In this document: in pieces, positions 24,572 through 32,603 of the stretch | Position numbering within the stretch: the first letter of the stretch is position 1 | Layout: the number at the start of each line of letters is the position of its first letter | Assembly (NCBI GenBank): GCA_035551675.1 | Contig: DASZMV010000037.1 | Coordinates: 124,001-188,000 of the forward strand | Direction of reading: 5' to 3' | DNA length: 64,000 nucleotides | Origin: JAFECT01 sp035551675 | GTDB taxonomy: Bacteria > Pseudomonadota > Alphaproteobacteria > Caulobacterales > Caulobacteraceae | Made by a program: the position numbers and the translations under genes | The notes under the pieces: generated by a model | What the model saw: the letters and a program-made list of their open reading frames with translations, nothing else | The model's database searches: none | What the model was told of the DNA's origin: nothing

Positions 24572-25522
24572 ATGCTCGAACACAAGAAGATCCACCCGAT
24601 TGTCGCTCTTTTCAGCGCCGCGGCGCTGATGGTGAGCGCTCCCGCCCTGGCGCAGGCCCCTGCGGCCAAGGGCGCCCCGGCGGCGGCGGCCTCTAACGCC
24701 GCTGCTTCGAACGCCGCTTCCAATGTCGCTCCCGCCAACGCCGCGGCCGCCAACGCCGCTCCGGCGACGGATGCTGCGGCCGACAACTCGGCCGCGTCAG
24801 GCGACGCTTCGGCTGCCGGCGCCGGCGCCGATCAGGGCAAGCTCACCCTGATCAAGATGTTCATGCAGGCGACGATCGTCGTGAAGTGCGTGATGCTGGG
24901 CCTCCTGGCCTCGTCGCTCATTTCGTGGACGATCCTGATCGTGAAGCTGATGGAGTTCGGTTCGCTGAACCGCACCTCGGACCGCTTCCTCGAGTCCTTC
25001 CGCAGCGCCAAGTCGATCGGCGACATGCGCCGCATCGCGACCTCGGACGAGTTCGAAGGCAACCCGCTCGCCGACATGGCCGCGGCCGCCTCCGAAGAAG
25101 TCGAGCTCAGCCGCCAGGCCGGGCTGCAGGTTTCCGGCGCCAACAAGGACACCACCATGAACCGCGCGGCCTCGGCCGTGTCGGCCGTACAGGCGTCCCT
25201 GGCCAAGCGACTGGCCGGTGGTCAGCAGTTCCTGGCGACCATCGGTTCGTCCGGTCCGTTTATCGGTTTGTTCGGTACGGTGTTCGGGATCATGAACTCC
25301 TTCATCGGCATCGCGAACACCAACACGACCAACCTGTCGGTCGTGGCGCCCGGCATCGCCGAAGCGCTGCTCGCCACCGGTATCGGTCTGTTCGCCGCTA
25401 TCCCGTCGGTGATCTTCTACAACTACTTCCAGACGCGGATCGCCGCCTACGGCGCCCGTTCGGAAGGGTTCGTGGCGGAAGTCCTGAACGCGATCTCGCG
25501 CCAGCTCGACAAAGGAGCCTGA
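24572..25522 (+). CDS. exbB: ExbB-type energy-transducing protein with N-terminal signal and Ala/Asn-rich extension
   Basis: A 316-residue MotA/TolQ/ExbB channel protein. ATG 24572 is preferred; an upstream in-frame ATG (24533) adds 13 residues. A cleavable-looking signal peptide (ALFSAAALMVSAPALAQ) is followed by about 60 low-complexity residues made of Ala, Asn, Ser and Pro, before the first membrane helix (IVVKCVMLGLLASSLISWTI). The conserved core is FLATIGSSGPFIGLFGTVFGIMNSF and PGIAEALLATGIGLFAAIPSV. With ExbD it forms the proton channel that powers TonB. It is first in an exbB-exbD-tonB operon with 5- and 16-base gaps. Confidence 0.93.
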   Translation: MLEHKKIHPIVALFSAAALMVSAPALAQAPAAKGAPAAAASNAAASNAASNVAPANAAAANAAPATDAAADNSAASGDASAAGAGADQGKLTLIKMFMQATIVVKCVMLGLLASSLISWTILIVKLMEFGSLNRTSDRFLESFRSAKSIGDMRRIATSDEFEGNPLADMAAAASEEVELSRQAGLQVSGANKDTTMNRAASAVSAVQASLAKRLAGGQQFLATIGSSGPFIGLFGTVFGIMNSFIGIANTNTTNLSVVAPGIAEALLATGIGLFAAIPSVIFYNYFQTRIAAYGARSEGFVAEVLNAISRQLDKGA

Positions 25523-25527
25523 ACTAG

Positions 25528-25977
25528 ATGGCTGCCAAGCTTTCAGGCGGCGGCTCGTCGAAGTTCACGATCGAGCAGAACCACGAGATCAACGTTACGC
25601 CCTTCGTGGACGTGATGCTCGTGTTGCTCATCATCTTCATGGTGGTTGCCCCGCTGGCGATACCGATCAAGCTGGAGCTGCCGTCTTCGCACGCCAAGTC
25701 GACGAAGACGCCGCAAAAGCCGGTCTATATCTCCATCAAGAAGGACGGCTCCGCTTATCTCGGCAACACCGGTACGCCGGTTGAGGTCGACGACATCGGG
25801 ACCGAACTGGCTAAGCAGGTGGATATCCGCCAAGGCGGCACCGACAGCCGGGTCTTCATTCGGGCCGACAAGGGTGTCCGCTACGGCACCTTCATGAAGG
25901 TTATGAACAAGCTGCAAGACAAGGGCTTCTACAGCGTCGCCTTGGTCGGCGAGACGCCGAAGTCGAACAAGAAATAA
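25528..25977 (+). CDS. exbD: ExbD biopolymer transport protein
   Basis: A 149-residue inner-membrane protein with one N-terminal helix and a periplasmic domain. The helix contains the essential proton-carrying aspartate in INVTPFVDVMLVLLIIFMVV. The periplasmic part has VYISIKKDGSAYL and the RADKGVRYGTFMKVM region that contacts TonB in this family. It sits 5 bases after exbB and 16 before tonB, completing the Ton motor. Only one ExbD copy is present; many Caulobacterales carry two. Confidence 0.93.
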   Translation: MAAKLSGGGSSKFTIEQNHEINVTPFVDVMLVLLIIFMVVAPLAIPIKLELPSSHAKSTKTPQKPVYISIKKDGSAYLGNTGTPVEVDDIGTELAKQVDIRQGGTDSRVFIRADKGVRYGTFMKVMNKLQDKGFYSVALVGETPKSNKK

Positions 25978-25993
25978 GGGTCACGGGTAGGAC

Positions 25994-26704
25994 ATGTCTG
26001 AAATACGTCACCGCGACCCGATTCTGGATCCGCCTCGGCGGAAGGGGATGGGCGCCGCCTGGGTTGTCGGGATCACCATCTCGGCGATCGTCAACGGCGG
26101 CATCGTCCTCTATGTCGTGAACCAGAAGTTCAAGCTGATTCCGTTCACCTATCACGACAAGACCGTCACCATTAAGGTCCAGCAGCTTCCGCCGCCGCCT
26201 CCGCCGCCGAAGAAGCCGCCGCCTCCGCCGCCGAAGGCGCCGCCGCCTCCGACGATTCAGCCGCGGGTGACTCCGCCGCCGCCGATCAACATTCCGACTC
26301 CGCCTCCGGCGCCTCTGCCTCCGATCGTCCATCCGACGCCGGTGCAGAACACGCCTCCGGTGGTGATCCAGACCCCGCCGCCGCCGCCGAAGCCTCACGC
26401 TCCGCCGGTGATCACGAGCCCGGACTGGATTCGGAAGCCCTCGAGCGAGGACCTCGACCGGTACTATCCGACCGGGGCCAAGGAACAGGGCAAGGAAGGC
26501 AGCGCCACCGTCGAGTGCACGGTGAAGGAAGACGGGACTCTGACTGACTGTTCGGTCATCTCGGAGAGCCCGGCCGGCGCCGGCTTCGGCAACGCGACGG
26601 TCAAGGCCGCCGGACGATTCAAGATGCGACCCAAGACGGTCGACGGCTCGCCCGTCGGCGGGGCCCGCGTCCGGATCCCGCTCCGCTGGCAGCTCTCCGG
26701 CTAG
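25994..26704 (+). CDS. tonB: TonB energy transducer
   Basis: A 236-residue protein with a cytoplasmic start, one helix (WVVGITISAIVNGGIVLYVV, near 20-39), a long periplasmic Pro-rich spacer (about 55-145) with runs of seven and six prolines separated by basic pairs, and a C-terminal TonB domain with the signature YYPTGAKEQGKEGSATVECTV split over its first strand and GFGNATVKAAGRFKMRPKTV near the end. It links the ExbB/ExbD motor to the TonB boxes of receptors, including the three in this window. A terminator follows 35 bases later. Confidence 0.93.
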   Translation: MSEIRHRDPILDPPRRKGMGAAWVVGITISAIVNGGIVLYVVNQKFKLIPFTYHDKTVTIKVQQLPPPPPPPKKPPPPPPKAPPPPTIQPRVTPPPPINIPTPPPAPLPPIVHPTPVQNTPPVVIQTPPPPPKPHAPPVITSPDWIRKPSSEDLDRYYPTGAKEQGKEGSATVECTVKEDGTLTDCSVISESPAGAGFGNATVKAAGRFKMRPKTVDGSPVGGARVRIPLRWQLSG

Positions 26705-26738
26705 GTCCGGTCAGAGCAACGACATAGCGACGACATCG

Positions 26739-26769
26739 AACCGCCCCGGGTCCGCCCGGGGCGGTTTTT
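26739..26769 (+). terminator. Rho-independent terminator of the exbB-exbD-tonB operon
   Basis: A 12-base perfect stem, AACCGCCCCGGG (26739-26750) and CCCGGGGCGGTT (26755-26766) around a 4-base TCCG loop, runs into TTTTT (26765-26769). It begins 35 bases after the tonB stop. Confidence 0.92.
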
Positions 26770-26884
26770 CTTGGCCGGTCAAGACTTGCGACGTCCGCTT
26801 GATCCCACCCGCCCACGCCGCTAGAACCGGCGCCTTCGCCCTTCCGGCGGCTCAGGCCGCCCGGTCCGCGCGTCGGGTCTTCGG

Positions 26885-26961
26885 GCCGCCTTAGCTCAGT
26901 TGGTTAGAGCGCTAGATTGTGGATCTAGAGGTCCCCTGTTCAAGCCAGGGAGGCGGTACCA
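26885..26961 (+). tRNA. tRNA-His (anticodon GTG), divergent alphaproteobacterial identity
   Basis: A 77-base cloverleaf with encoded CCA. Acceptor GCCGCCT (26885-26891) pairs with AGGCGGT (26951-26957), giving a G1:U72 wobble; the discriminator is A73 (26958), then CCA. The anticodon stem is CTAGA/TCTAG with loop TTGTGGA, anticodon GTG at 26919-26921; the T stem is CCCTG/CAGGG. Most bacterial tRNA-His have G-1:C73. The combination G1:U72 and A73 is the known exception of some alphaproteobacteria, including Caulobacter, served by a divergent HisRS. The genome does have a G at -1 (26884), but it could not pair with A73. Confidence 0.95.
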
Positions 26962-27012
26962 CCCACGAGCCCGTTGCGGCCGGGTGGCGGGTGTGGACGC
27001 GGAGAGTGGCGC

Positions 27013-27642
27013 ATGATCGAACTCTGGCACTGCGCCGACGCCCGCTCTTTTCGGGCGCTCTGGGCGCTTGAGGAGCTGGCGCTCCCTTACACCATCCACG
27101 AACTGCCGTTCCCGCCCCGGGTGAAGGCGCCCGAATACCTCCAGATCAATCCGCTCGGCACCATTCCGGCCTTCAGGGACGGTGAGACTTTCATGACCGA
27201 AAGCGCCGCCATCGTTCAGTACCTGGCGACACGCTACGGTCCGAATGATCTGGTCGTCGCCGTCGACGATCCCGCCTATGGCGCCTGGCTCAACTGGCTG
27301 TCCTTCGGCGAGGCGACGCTGACGTTTCCGCAGACGCTGATCCTGCGCTACCGGCTGTTCGAGCCAGGCCGGGGCGAGGCGGTCGCCGACGACTACGCCC
27401 GGTGGTTCCTCAGCCGGCTGCGCCACGTTGACCGCGCCCTGACTGGGAACGACTGGCTGTGTGCGAACCGCTTCACAGCCGCCGACATCTCGGTGGGCTA
27501 TGCCCTGATGATCGCCATGCACCTGAAACTCGACGAGAAGTTCTCCCCGGTCGTCCGGACCTACTGGGAGCGGCTGAGAGCGAGACCGGCATACCAGGCC
27601 GCCAAGCGCGCGCAGACTCTCGAGAGTTCGCTGCCGGCGTAA
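27013..27642 (+). CDS. Glutathione S-transferase family protein
   Basis: A 209-residue GST. The N-terminal thioredoxin-like domain includes YTIHELPF, the cis-proline segment LGTIPAFRDGE and the glutathione-binding TESAAIVQYLATRY (Glu-Ser). The C-terminal all-helical domain contains the folding motif ANRFTAADISVGYAL, near 152-166. ATG 27013 is used; an upstream ATG (26974) adds 13 non-family residues. The catalytic residue near the start is likely Ser (DARSFRAL). It stands 51 bases after the tRNA and converges with the glycosyl-transfer pair; the substrate is unknown. Confidence 0.9.
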   Translation: MIELWHCADARSFRALWALEELALPYTIHELPFPPRVKAPEYLQINPLGTIPAFRDGETFMTESAAIVQYLATRYGPNDLVVAVDDPAYGAWLNWLSFGEATLTFPQTLILRYRLFEPGRGEAVADDYARWFLSRLRHVDRALTGNDWLCANRFTAADISVGYALMIAMHLKLDEKFSPVVRTYWERLRARPAYQAAKRAQTLESSLPA

Positions 27643-27646
27643 GCCA

Positions 27647-29659
27647 TCAGACCGCGGACGGCGGCACAGGGAAGGCCAGCTTGCGCGATCCCACGAAGGT
27701 GACGCAGAGGCCCACCGCCGAGCCGATCGCCAGCGGAATCAGCAGATGCGCCTTCAGCGACGGCATAAGCCGGATCGCCAGCGTATAGGCGGCGATATTC
27801 ACCACCGCGCCGACGACCTGGACCGCCACATAGATCGCCGCCTGCTTTAGCGGCGGATGGTGCGCCGCCGCGTGGCGGAAGGTGAAGGTGCGGTTGAGGA
27901 ACCAGGTCACGGCGATGGCGATCGGATACGACACGAACCGTCCGCTGAAATAGTTCATGCCCAGCGTCATGTCGGCGGCCAGCACCAGGCGGTCGGTGAG
28001 GAAGCCGGTAACGCCGACGAAGCCGAAGGCGATGAAGGCCGGGTCGACCTTCGACAGCGCCCAGGCGATCTGGCGCTGGGCCAGCACGGGCTTCAGCCAG
28101 GGATGGCGCTCCGGCAGGGCTCTGATCCAGTCCATGGGCGTCATCGGCTTCCAAGCGTCTTTGCGCGCCGGCGCCAGGCTCGCGAGGCCGCAGGCGGCGG
28201 CCGCGGTCAAGAGCCAGACCAGCCGCGCCTGATAGCGCGGAAACGGGCCCGACAGAATCCCGCAGATCGCGGCGTTCATCACCAGGGCCGCGACCAGGAG
28301 CCCCAGGGCGAAGGCGAGCCGCGCCGCCGGCGCGTTCCAGTCGCGCGCCCGCACCGCCTCGCGAACGTCGCCGCGTCCCAACCGCCAGAGCGTCAGGAAC
28401 AGCGCCAGGACGAACAACGATGCGTGCAGCCAGATCGACTGCCCGACGTCGATCCTGGGTTTGCACCCGCGCTTGTCGTGTCCGCAATGGCCGACGTGCT
28501 CGATCAGCCACGGCAGGTTGGTCGTGTTCCAGTAGTCGTTGGTGAGATAGTAGTTGGGGTCGCGCAGCGGATCGTCGACATAGACGCCCGCCAGCTCTTG
28601 TCCCCAGTTGCGCAGCGCCGCGCCGGCGACGCCGAAGGGATCGTAGGCGATGGTCCCGAGTGCAAAGCGGAACTCCTCGCGCTCCATCCGCACGCGCGTG
28701 GGATAGTCGCTCATGTTGAACACGCCGAGCGTCTTCTGGTCCGACCACAGCATCTCGTCGGTGTCGTCGAGCGGCAGGTCGCGGTAGCGACACAGCGCAT
28801 AGTCGGCGCCGTGCGCGCAGGCGTAACGCAGATAGCCGCGCCCCGGTCCGTCGGCAAGCAGACGCACCGCCAGGAACGGCGGGCGGCCGGGGAGGTCGCC
28901 CGTCTTGATCTTCACCGCCTGCATATAGACGGCGTTGGCGATGAGTGCCGCGATCACCGCGCCGGTGACGCCGGCGACGCCGCAGACGATCTGCCGCCGC
29001 GGTGCGTGCAGGATCCACGCGAACACCCCTCCGACCATGCCGACCGCCAGCGCGAGCAGAGGATTCGAGCCATGAAACGTCGAGCCCGCGACGATCAGCG
29101 CCATCAGCACGGCGCGTTCGTTACGCGACACCCGCTCCCAGAACCCGACCAGCAACGCAGAACTCAACGCAACATAGCCGCCGAACACATCGGGCATGGC
29201 GAAGCCCGCGAAGAACGGCAGGGTCGACAGAAATGCGCACGCCGCCTCAGTCGCGTACGCCGTCCACAACGGGGCGCGTGGCACGACGCTTCGCCACAGC
29301 AGCCATACCAGCCAGGCGCCGATCGCGGCCTGGATCGCGGTCAGCAGCCACAAGGTGCCGACGCGCTGGCTGCTGTAGAGCAGAAGTCCGTAATAGGGCG
29401 AGCGCGCGGCAAGCTCCGGATGCGACATGTGCGCATCCTCCGCCGCCTGCTGTGCGTCCTCGATCTCGTCGGGGTCAGTGGGAGCGGGGGGCACGGCCTT
29501 TAGTTTGAAGGCGTAGGCGGTGGTGAAGGCGAAGTTCTTGCCGTGCTCGAAATAGTCGTCGGTGTCGGGAAAGACGGTGGGACGTCCGACCGCCAGCACC
29601 GCCAGCAGGATCATCGCCGTGCCGGCGAGCGTGGGCAGCGCCTGCAGGAGCCGTCGCAT
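27647..29659 (-). CDS. GT-C type membrane glycosyltransferase fused to a GtrA flippase domain
   Basis: A 670-residue integral membrane protein with about 12-14 helices. The N-terminal part behaves like a GT-C glycosyltransferase: first helix about 10-25, then an exposed loop with the acidic motif PDTDDYFEHG (Asp32, Asp34, Asp35) that GT-C enzymes use for the lipid-phosphate sugar donor, then multiple helices and a large loop (about 240-380). The last 130 residues (from about 539) are a GtrA domain: FIAFGFVGVTGF, YPIAIAVTWFLNRTFTFR and two more helices. GtrA proteins flip polyprenyl-phosphate-sugars. Start ATG 29659, 21 bases after the GT2 gene, so the two form a lipid-linked glycosylation operon with flippase and transferase in one chain. 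Confidence 0.85.
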   Translation of the reverse strand: MRRLLQALPTLAGTAMILLAVLAVGRPTVFPDTDDYFEHGKNFAFTTAYAFKLKAVPPAPTDPDEIEDAQQAAEDAHMSHPELAARSPYYGLLLYSSQRVGTLWLLTAIQAAIGAWLVWLLWRSVVPRAPLWTAYATEAACAFLSTLPFFAGFAMPDVFGGYVALSSALLVGFWERVSRNERAVLMALIVAGSTFHGSNPLLALAVGMVGGVFAWILHAPRRQIVCGVAGVTGAVIAALIANAVYMQAVKIKTGDLPGRPPFLAVRLLADGPGRGYLRYACAHGADYALCRYRDLPLDDTDEMLWSDQKTLGVFNMSDYPTRVRMEREEFRFALGTIAYDPFGVAGAALRNWGQELAGVYVDDPLRDPNYYLTNDYWNTTNLPWLIEHVGHCGHDKRGCKPRIDVGQSIWLHASLFVLALFLTLWRLGRGDVREAVRARDWNAPAARLAFALGLLVAALVMNAAICGILSGPFPRYQARLVWLLTAAAACGLASLAPARKDAWKPMTPMDWIRALPERHPWLKPVLAQRQIAWALSKVDPAFIAFGFVGVTGFLTDRLVLAADMTLGMNYFSGRFVSYPIAIAVTWFLNRTFTFRHAAAHHPPLKQAAIYVAVQVVGAVVNIAAYTLAIRLMPSLKAHLLIPLAIGSAVGLCVTFVGSRKLAFPVPPSAV

Positions 29660-29680
29660 CGCGCGCGCCCGACCGCGGGC

Positions 29681-30919
29681 TCAGCGCCGCAAGGTGAAGA
29701 CGGACGCGAGGAAGCCCGACGCCGCGAGCTGCACCGACACCGCGACCGCGGTCAGGCTGATCACCAGCACGCGCATGACGTCGTGATATTGAATCTCGCC
29801 GAAGCCTGTCTGCGCCCACAGGCTGACGGCCCAGATTGCGCCGATCACGCCGAGCGCGAAGATCACGCCGGCGATGCGAAGGATGACCTCGAGGCTCAAG
29901 CCCATCAGGAACGAGTGTAACCGCGTCGCCGGCGGCAGGATGCCCTCGACCATGGCGTAACGCCGCGCGAGCGAGCCGAACATCACCAGCTGCACCCCGA
30001 TCAGGATGGCGAAGCACGATGCGGTCAGGGTGTGGATGTCGAGCTCGAGACCCGGTGTCAGTCGCACCGCGCCGGCCGACAGGATGATCGCGCCCGCGAG
30101 TCCGAGGGCGATCAGCACGGCGCCGGGATAGACGAACAGCCACTTGGGGCTGTGCAACAGCAGAAACCGCAGATGGCGCCAGCCGTCGCGCCAGGTCTTC
30201 AGGTGCGGCGCGCGCGAACGACCGTCGGGACGCAGCGTCGTCGGCGTCTCCTCGATGCGCAATTTCGCCAGCTGCGCCTTCACCACCATCTCGCTGGCGA
30301 ACTCCATGCCCGGGCTCTTCAGATCGAGTCCGAGGATCGCCGCGCGCGAAAAGCCGCGCAGGCCGCAGTGGAAATCTCCCGTCGGCACGTGGAAGAACAG
30401 ACGACCCAGGAACGACAGCACCGGGTTGCCGAGGTAGCGGTGCAGAAACGGCATGGCGCCCGGCGAAATGCCGCCCTTGAAACGGTTGCCCATCACCAGG
30501 TCCGCGCCGCCGCGCAGATGTTCCAGCATCCCGTCCAGGTTCTCGAAGTCGTAGGAATCGTCGGCGTCGCCCATCACGACATAGCGTCCGTGCGCCGCGA
30601 CGATGCCGCCCATCAGCGCGGCGCCGTAACCTTTCTCCGGCACCGCCACCACGCGCGCGCCCTCAGCCTGCGCCATCGCCTGCGAGCCGTCGGTCGAGCC
30701 GTTGTCGGCGATCAGCACCTCGCCCTTCACGCCGGCGCGTTCGAGGAAGCCGCGCGCCTTGCGCACGCAGACCTCGATGGTTTCCGCCTCGTTCAGGCAC
30801 GGCATGAGGATGGTGAGTTCGAGCGCCTGTCCTTCGAGCGCTTGGCCCCCGGGCATCTCGGCGTCGCGCGGCTCGACGTCATGCGTCGGTTCAATCGGCG
30901 CGGTCACGGCCTGGTCCAC
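29681..30919 (-). CDS. Glycosyltransferase family 2 (polyprenyl-phosphate sugar synthase type)
   Basis: About 412 residues from a GTG at 30919; the start is uncertain, since ATG 30856 would give 391 residues and the frame is open to 31033. The GT2 fold begins at ELTILMPCLNEAETI, with IADNGSTDGS, then MGDADDSYDF (the DxD-type metal motif), and an acceptor loop SPGAMPFLHRYLGN. Four C-terminal membrane helices follow (from about 265), as in GtrB/DPM1-like enzymes that make polyprenyl-phosphate-glucose or -mannose. It is upstream of the GT-C/GtrA gene in the same operon and so probably supplies its donor. Cytoplasmic face of the inner membrane. The recipient glycan (O-antigen, lipid A or protein) is unknown. 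Confidence 0.88.
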   Translation of the reverse strand: MDQAVTAPIEPTHDVEPRDAEMPGGQALEGQALELTILMPCLNEAETIEVCVRKARGFLERAGVKGEVLIADNGSTDGSQAMAQAEGARVVAVPEKGYGAALMGGIVAAHGRYVVMGDADDSYDFENLDGMLEHLRGGADLVMGNRFKGGISPGAMPFLHRYLGNPVLSFLGRLFFHVPTGDFHCGLRGFSRAAILGLDLKSPGMEFASEMVVKAQLAKLRIEETPTTLRPDGRSRAPHLKTWRDGWRHLRFLLLHSPKWLFVYPGAVLIALGLAGAIILSAGAVRLTPGLELDIHTLTASCFAILIGVQLVMFGSLARRYAMVEGILPPATRLHSFLMGLSLEVILRIAGVIFALGVIGAIWAVSLWAQTGFGEIQYHDVMRVLVISLTAVAVSVQLAASGFLASVFTLRR

Positions 30920-31094
30920 GAATCGGTCCGCCTTTGCAGTTTCAGCCTTGTATAGTCGCCCATATCGCCCCGCCGTTGAACGACCGCGACGCCGCAGGGC
31001 CGGGGCCTGGGACCGGTCGGGGTCCCGACGCAACGGCTGGGCTGTTTACGCGTTTTATCCCCGGATGAAACCATTCGCTTCGGAGATCTTCCCC

Positions 31095-31436
31095 ATGACC
31101 AAGCTCGGCTTGCTCGTGCTCGTTTCCGCCGCCTCCCTCACGGCCCTGCCGGCCCTTGCCCAGCAAGCCAGCCAGCAAGTCTCATCGCCGGGCGGCGGCG
31201 ATCGGGTGCTCGCCCAAACCGCGACTCAATCCCCGCCGCCGGCTCCCGGCGCCGGCCAGTTGTGGACCACGACCCAGTCGGTCAACGGGACCACCGTAAC
31301 GGTGGTCGCCAACCCGCCGATCCCCGACACCGCGGCCAACCGCAAGCGCTATGGCCCGCCGCTCGATCACCGTCCCCTGACCCGCCCGGAACCGCCGGTC
31401 GGCACCACCCAGCCCGGGACCGGAACGCCCCAGTAA
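31095..31436 (+). CDS. Small secreted proline-rich protein, unrecognised
   Basis: A 113-residue exported protein. ATG 31095 has GGAG 9 bases upstream and gives a clean signal peptide (LGLLVLVSAASLTALPALAQ); an ATG at 31065 would add 10 residues. After that there are Gln/Ser-rich and Pro-rich stretches, TVTVVANPPIPDTAANRKRY and a Pro/Thr-rich tail. There is no known domain; a similar ANPPxPDTxANRxxY element exists, as I recall, in other Caulobacterales small exported proteins of unknown role. It is divergent from the glycosyltransferase operon. Confidence 0.7.
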   Translation: MTKLGLLVLVSAASLTALPALAQQASQQVSSPGGGDRVLAQTATQSPPPAPGAGQLWTTTQSVNGTTVTVVANPPIPDTAANRKRYGPPLDHRPLTRPEPPVGTTQPGTGTPQ

Positions 31437-31444
31437 TCCGTTCC

Positions 31445-31473
31445 CAGGGGCCGGATCGCTCCGGCCCCTGTCG
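31445..31473 (+). terminator. Hairpin terminator after the small secreted gene
   Basis: An 11-base stem, CAGGGGCCGGA (31445-31455) and TCCGGCCCCTG (31460-31470), with a 4-base loop, followed by TCGTTTCG. It begins 9 bases after the stop. The T-tract is poor, so termination may be partial, allowing readthrough into the small gene at 31502. Confidence 0.65.
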
Positions 31474-31501
31474 TTTCGTCTCTGCTTTAAGGAACCTCAG
31501 G

Positions 31502-31771
31502 ATGCGACGTGCGCGCGCAAAGCCGGCCCCCAGAGTCGGCGAAGGGGAGCTGACCTTCTCGGGCTTCAAAGGCCCGACCGACTACGTCCTGCACAGCGCG
31601 GACAAGCTGAAGAGCGGCACCGGCGCCCTGGTCGGCGAGCCGCAATGCCTGCGCTCGGCGTTCCATGCCGGTCAGGCGCGGCTGACGCTCGATGACGGCC
31701 ACGACCTGCGCATCGTCGTCATCGCCCACACCGAAGGCGGCGACCGCGCCTATTTCGAAATCTCGCGCTGA
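31502..31771 (+). CDS. Small conserved-looking hypothetical protein (89 aa)
   Basis: An 89-residue soluble protein starting at ATG 31502 with AAGGA 8 bases upstream. The first 12 residues are basic (MRRARAKPAPRVG); the rest reads as a small beta-rich domain: LTFSGFKGPTDYVLHSA, LVGEPQCLRSAFHAGQARL, DLRIVVIAHTEGGDRAYFEI. No family is recognised. The single cysteine and lack of a signal peptide suggest a cytoplasmic protein. It converges with the CsbD gene across a shared terminator. Confidence 0.65.
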   Translation: MRRARAKPAPRVGEGELTFSGFKGPTDYVLHSADKLKSGTGALVGEPQCLRSAFHAGQARLTLDDGHDLRIVVIAHTEGGDRAYFEISR

Positions 31772-31804
31772 TCCCAAGCCCTGCGCTTTGAACTTCTGAA
31801 CTGG

Positions 31805-31839
31805 AAAAGCAAAACGCCCCGCGTCATCGACGCGGGGCG
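31805..31839 (-). terminator. Rho-independent terminator for the CsbD gene
   Basis: An 11-base perfect stem, CGCCCCGCGTC (31815-31825) and GACGCGGGGCG (31829-31839) with a 3-base loop. Read on the minus strand it ends in TTTTGCTTTT (31814-31805), a good U-tract for the CsbD transcript; on the plus strand the tail is poor. It starts 28 bases after the CsbD stop. Confidence 0.85.
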
Positions 31840-31866
31840 CTTCGCTGTGTGTTGTGGACGCTGCCG

Positions 31867-32052
31867 TTACGGGCGACGCGAGCCGCCGTCCATGCGGTCC
31901 TGCATCTTGCCGGCCGCGTTCTGCACCGAGCCTTTGGCCTTCTGAACGGCGCCCTTGGCGCGCAGCGAGTTGTCGCCGGCGAGCTTGCCGGTGGATTCCT
32001 TGACTTGGCCGGCCGCCTTGTTCGAGGCGCCCTTCACGCGGTTCTTGTTCAT
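31867..32052 (-). CDS. CsbD family stress protein
   Basis: A 61-residue CsbD-like protein, very hydrophilic and Lys/Ala/Gly-rich, with the repeat-like pattern KGASNKAAGQVKESTGKLAG followed by AKGAVQKAKGSVQNAAGK. These proteins are abundant under general stress or sigma-factor control in many bacteria and have no known activity. ATG 32052 lies 4-5 bases after a clear GGGTGAAGCC-type start region. The gene is monocistronic, bounded by its own terminator. Confidence 0.88.
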   Translation of the reverse strand: MNKNRVKGASNKAAGQVKESTGKLAGDNSLRAKGAVQKAKGSVQNAAGKMQDRMDGGSRRP

Positions 32053-32160
32053 GGCTTCACCCTTTCAGGGGTTTGGGAGGAGAGACAAAAGAACGAGTCG
32101 CGCGGCGCGGGGTTCCTTGCCGGGCAACGCTTCAAGCTGCGGAATTTTCAACGTTTTGTG

Positions 32161-32583
32161 TTAGCTCTTGTCGACGCTTGTGCTCGCGAGCGGCAGCGCC
32201 GATTCCTCTTCCGCGGTGGGCGCTTTCAACTGGCCGGGACCAGGCTTCGGGCCGACGGTCGGACCCGAGGTCGGCGCGGACGGATCCGGATAGTCGGGCG
32301 CGAGGCCGGGCAGATCGTAGGGCCTGGGCTCCGCGCCCGTGCCCCACATGTCGCCATAGATCGGGACGTGGCGCAGGTCGCGTTTGCTTGGCCGTTCGAG
32401 CGGCGGCGCCGGCGTACGCTCGAAGGCGCGCGGCTCGTCGCCCACGGGCTGAGGATCGGCGGCGGGCGCCGGATAGGGGTCGGGCGCGACCGCGGGCGCC
32501 GGTCCAGGCGGCGGCTGTTGCGGTTGCGGCTCGGGCGCCGGTTCGATCGGCGGCGGCGGGGTGGTGGCGGGTTCGGGGGTCAT
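32161..32583 (-). CDS. Proline-rich hypothetical protein (140 aa)
   Basis: A 140-residue protein with no signal peptide or membrane helix. The first 50 residues are Pro/Ala/Gln repeats (for example PPPPIEPAPEPQPQQPPPG), then a more complex centre, FERTPAPPLERPSKRDLRHV, followed by YGDMWGTG, then another Pro-rich tail. No family is recognised. The codon choice is GC-rich like the neighbours. With a weak ribosome site it may be a real but fast-evolving gene or a long chance frame; the ordered centre inclines me to real. Confidence 0.55.
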   Translation of the reverse strand: MTPEPATTPPPPIEPAPEPQPQQPPPGPAPAVAPDPYPAPAADPQPVGDEPRAFERTPAPPLERPSKRDLRHVPIYGDMWGTGAEPRPYDLPGLAPDYPDPSAPTSGPTVGPKPGPGQLKAPTAEEESALPLASTSVDKS

Positions 32584-32603
32584 GAGCCCTAAACGCGGCC
32601 ATG

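Noticed and set aside
26160..26420. CCGCCG-rich stretch that looks like a DNA tandem repeat
   Set aside because: It is explained by the proline-rich spacer of TonB rather than being a separate repeat element.
27857..29503. 548-codon open frame on the plus strand
   Set aside because: It is antisense to the GT-C/GtrA gene, and its product is Arg/Gln/His-rich without hydrophobic helices.
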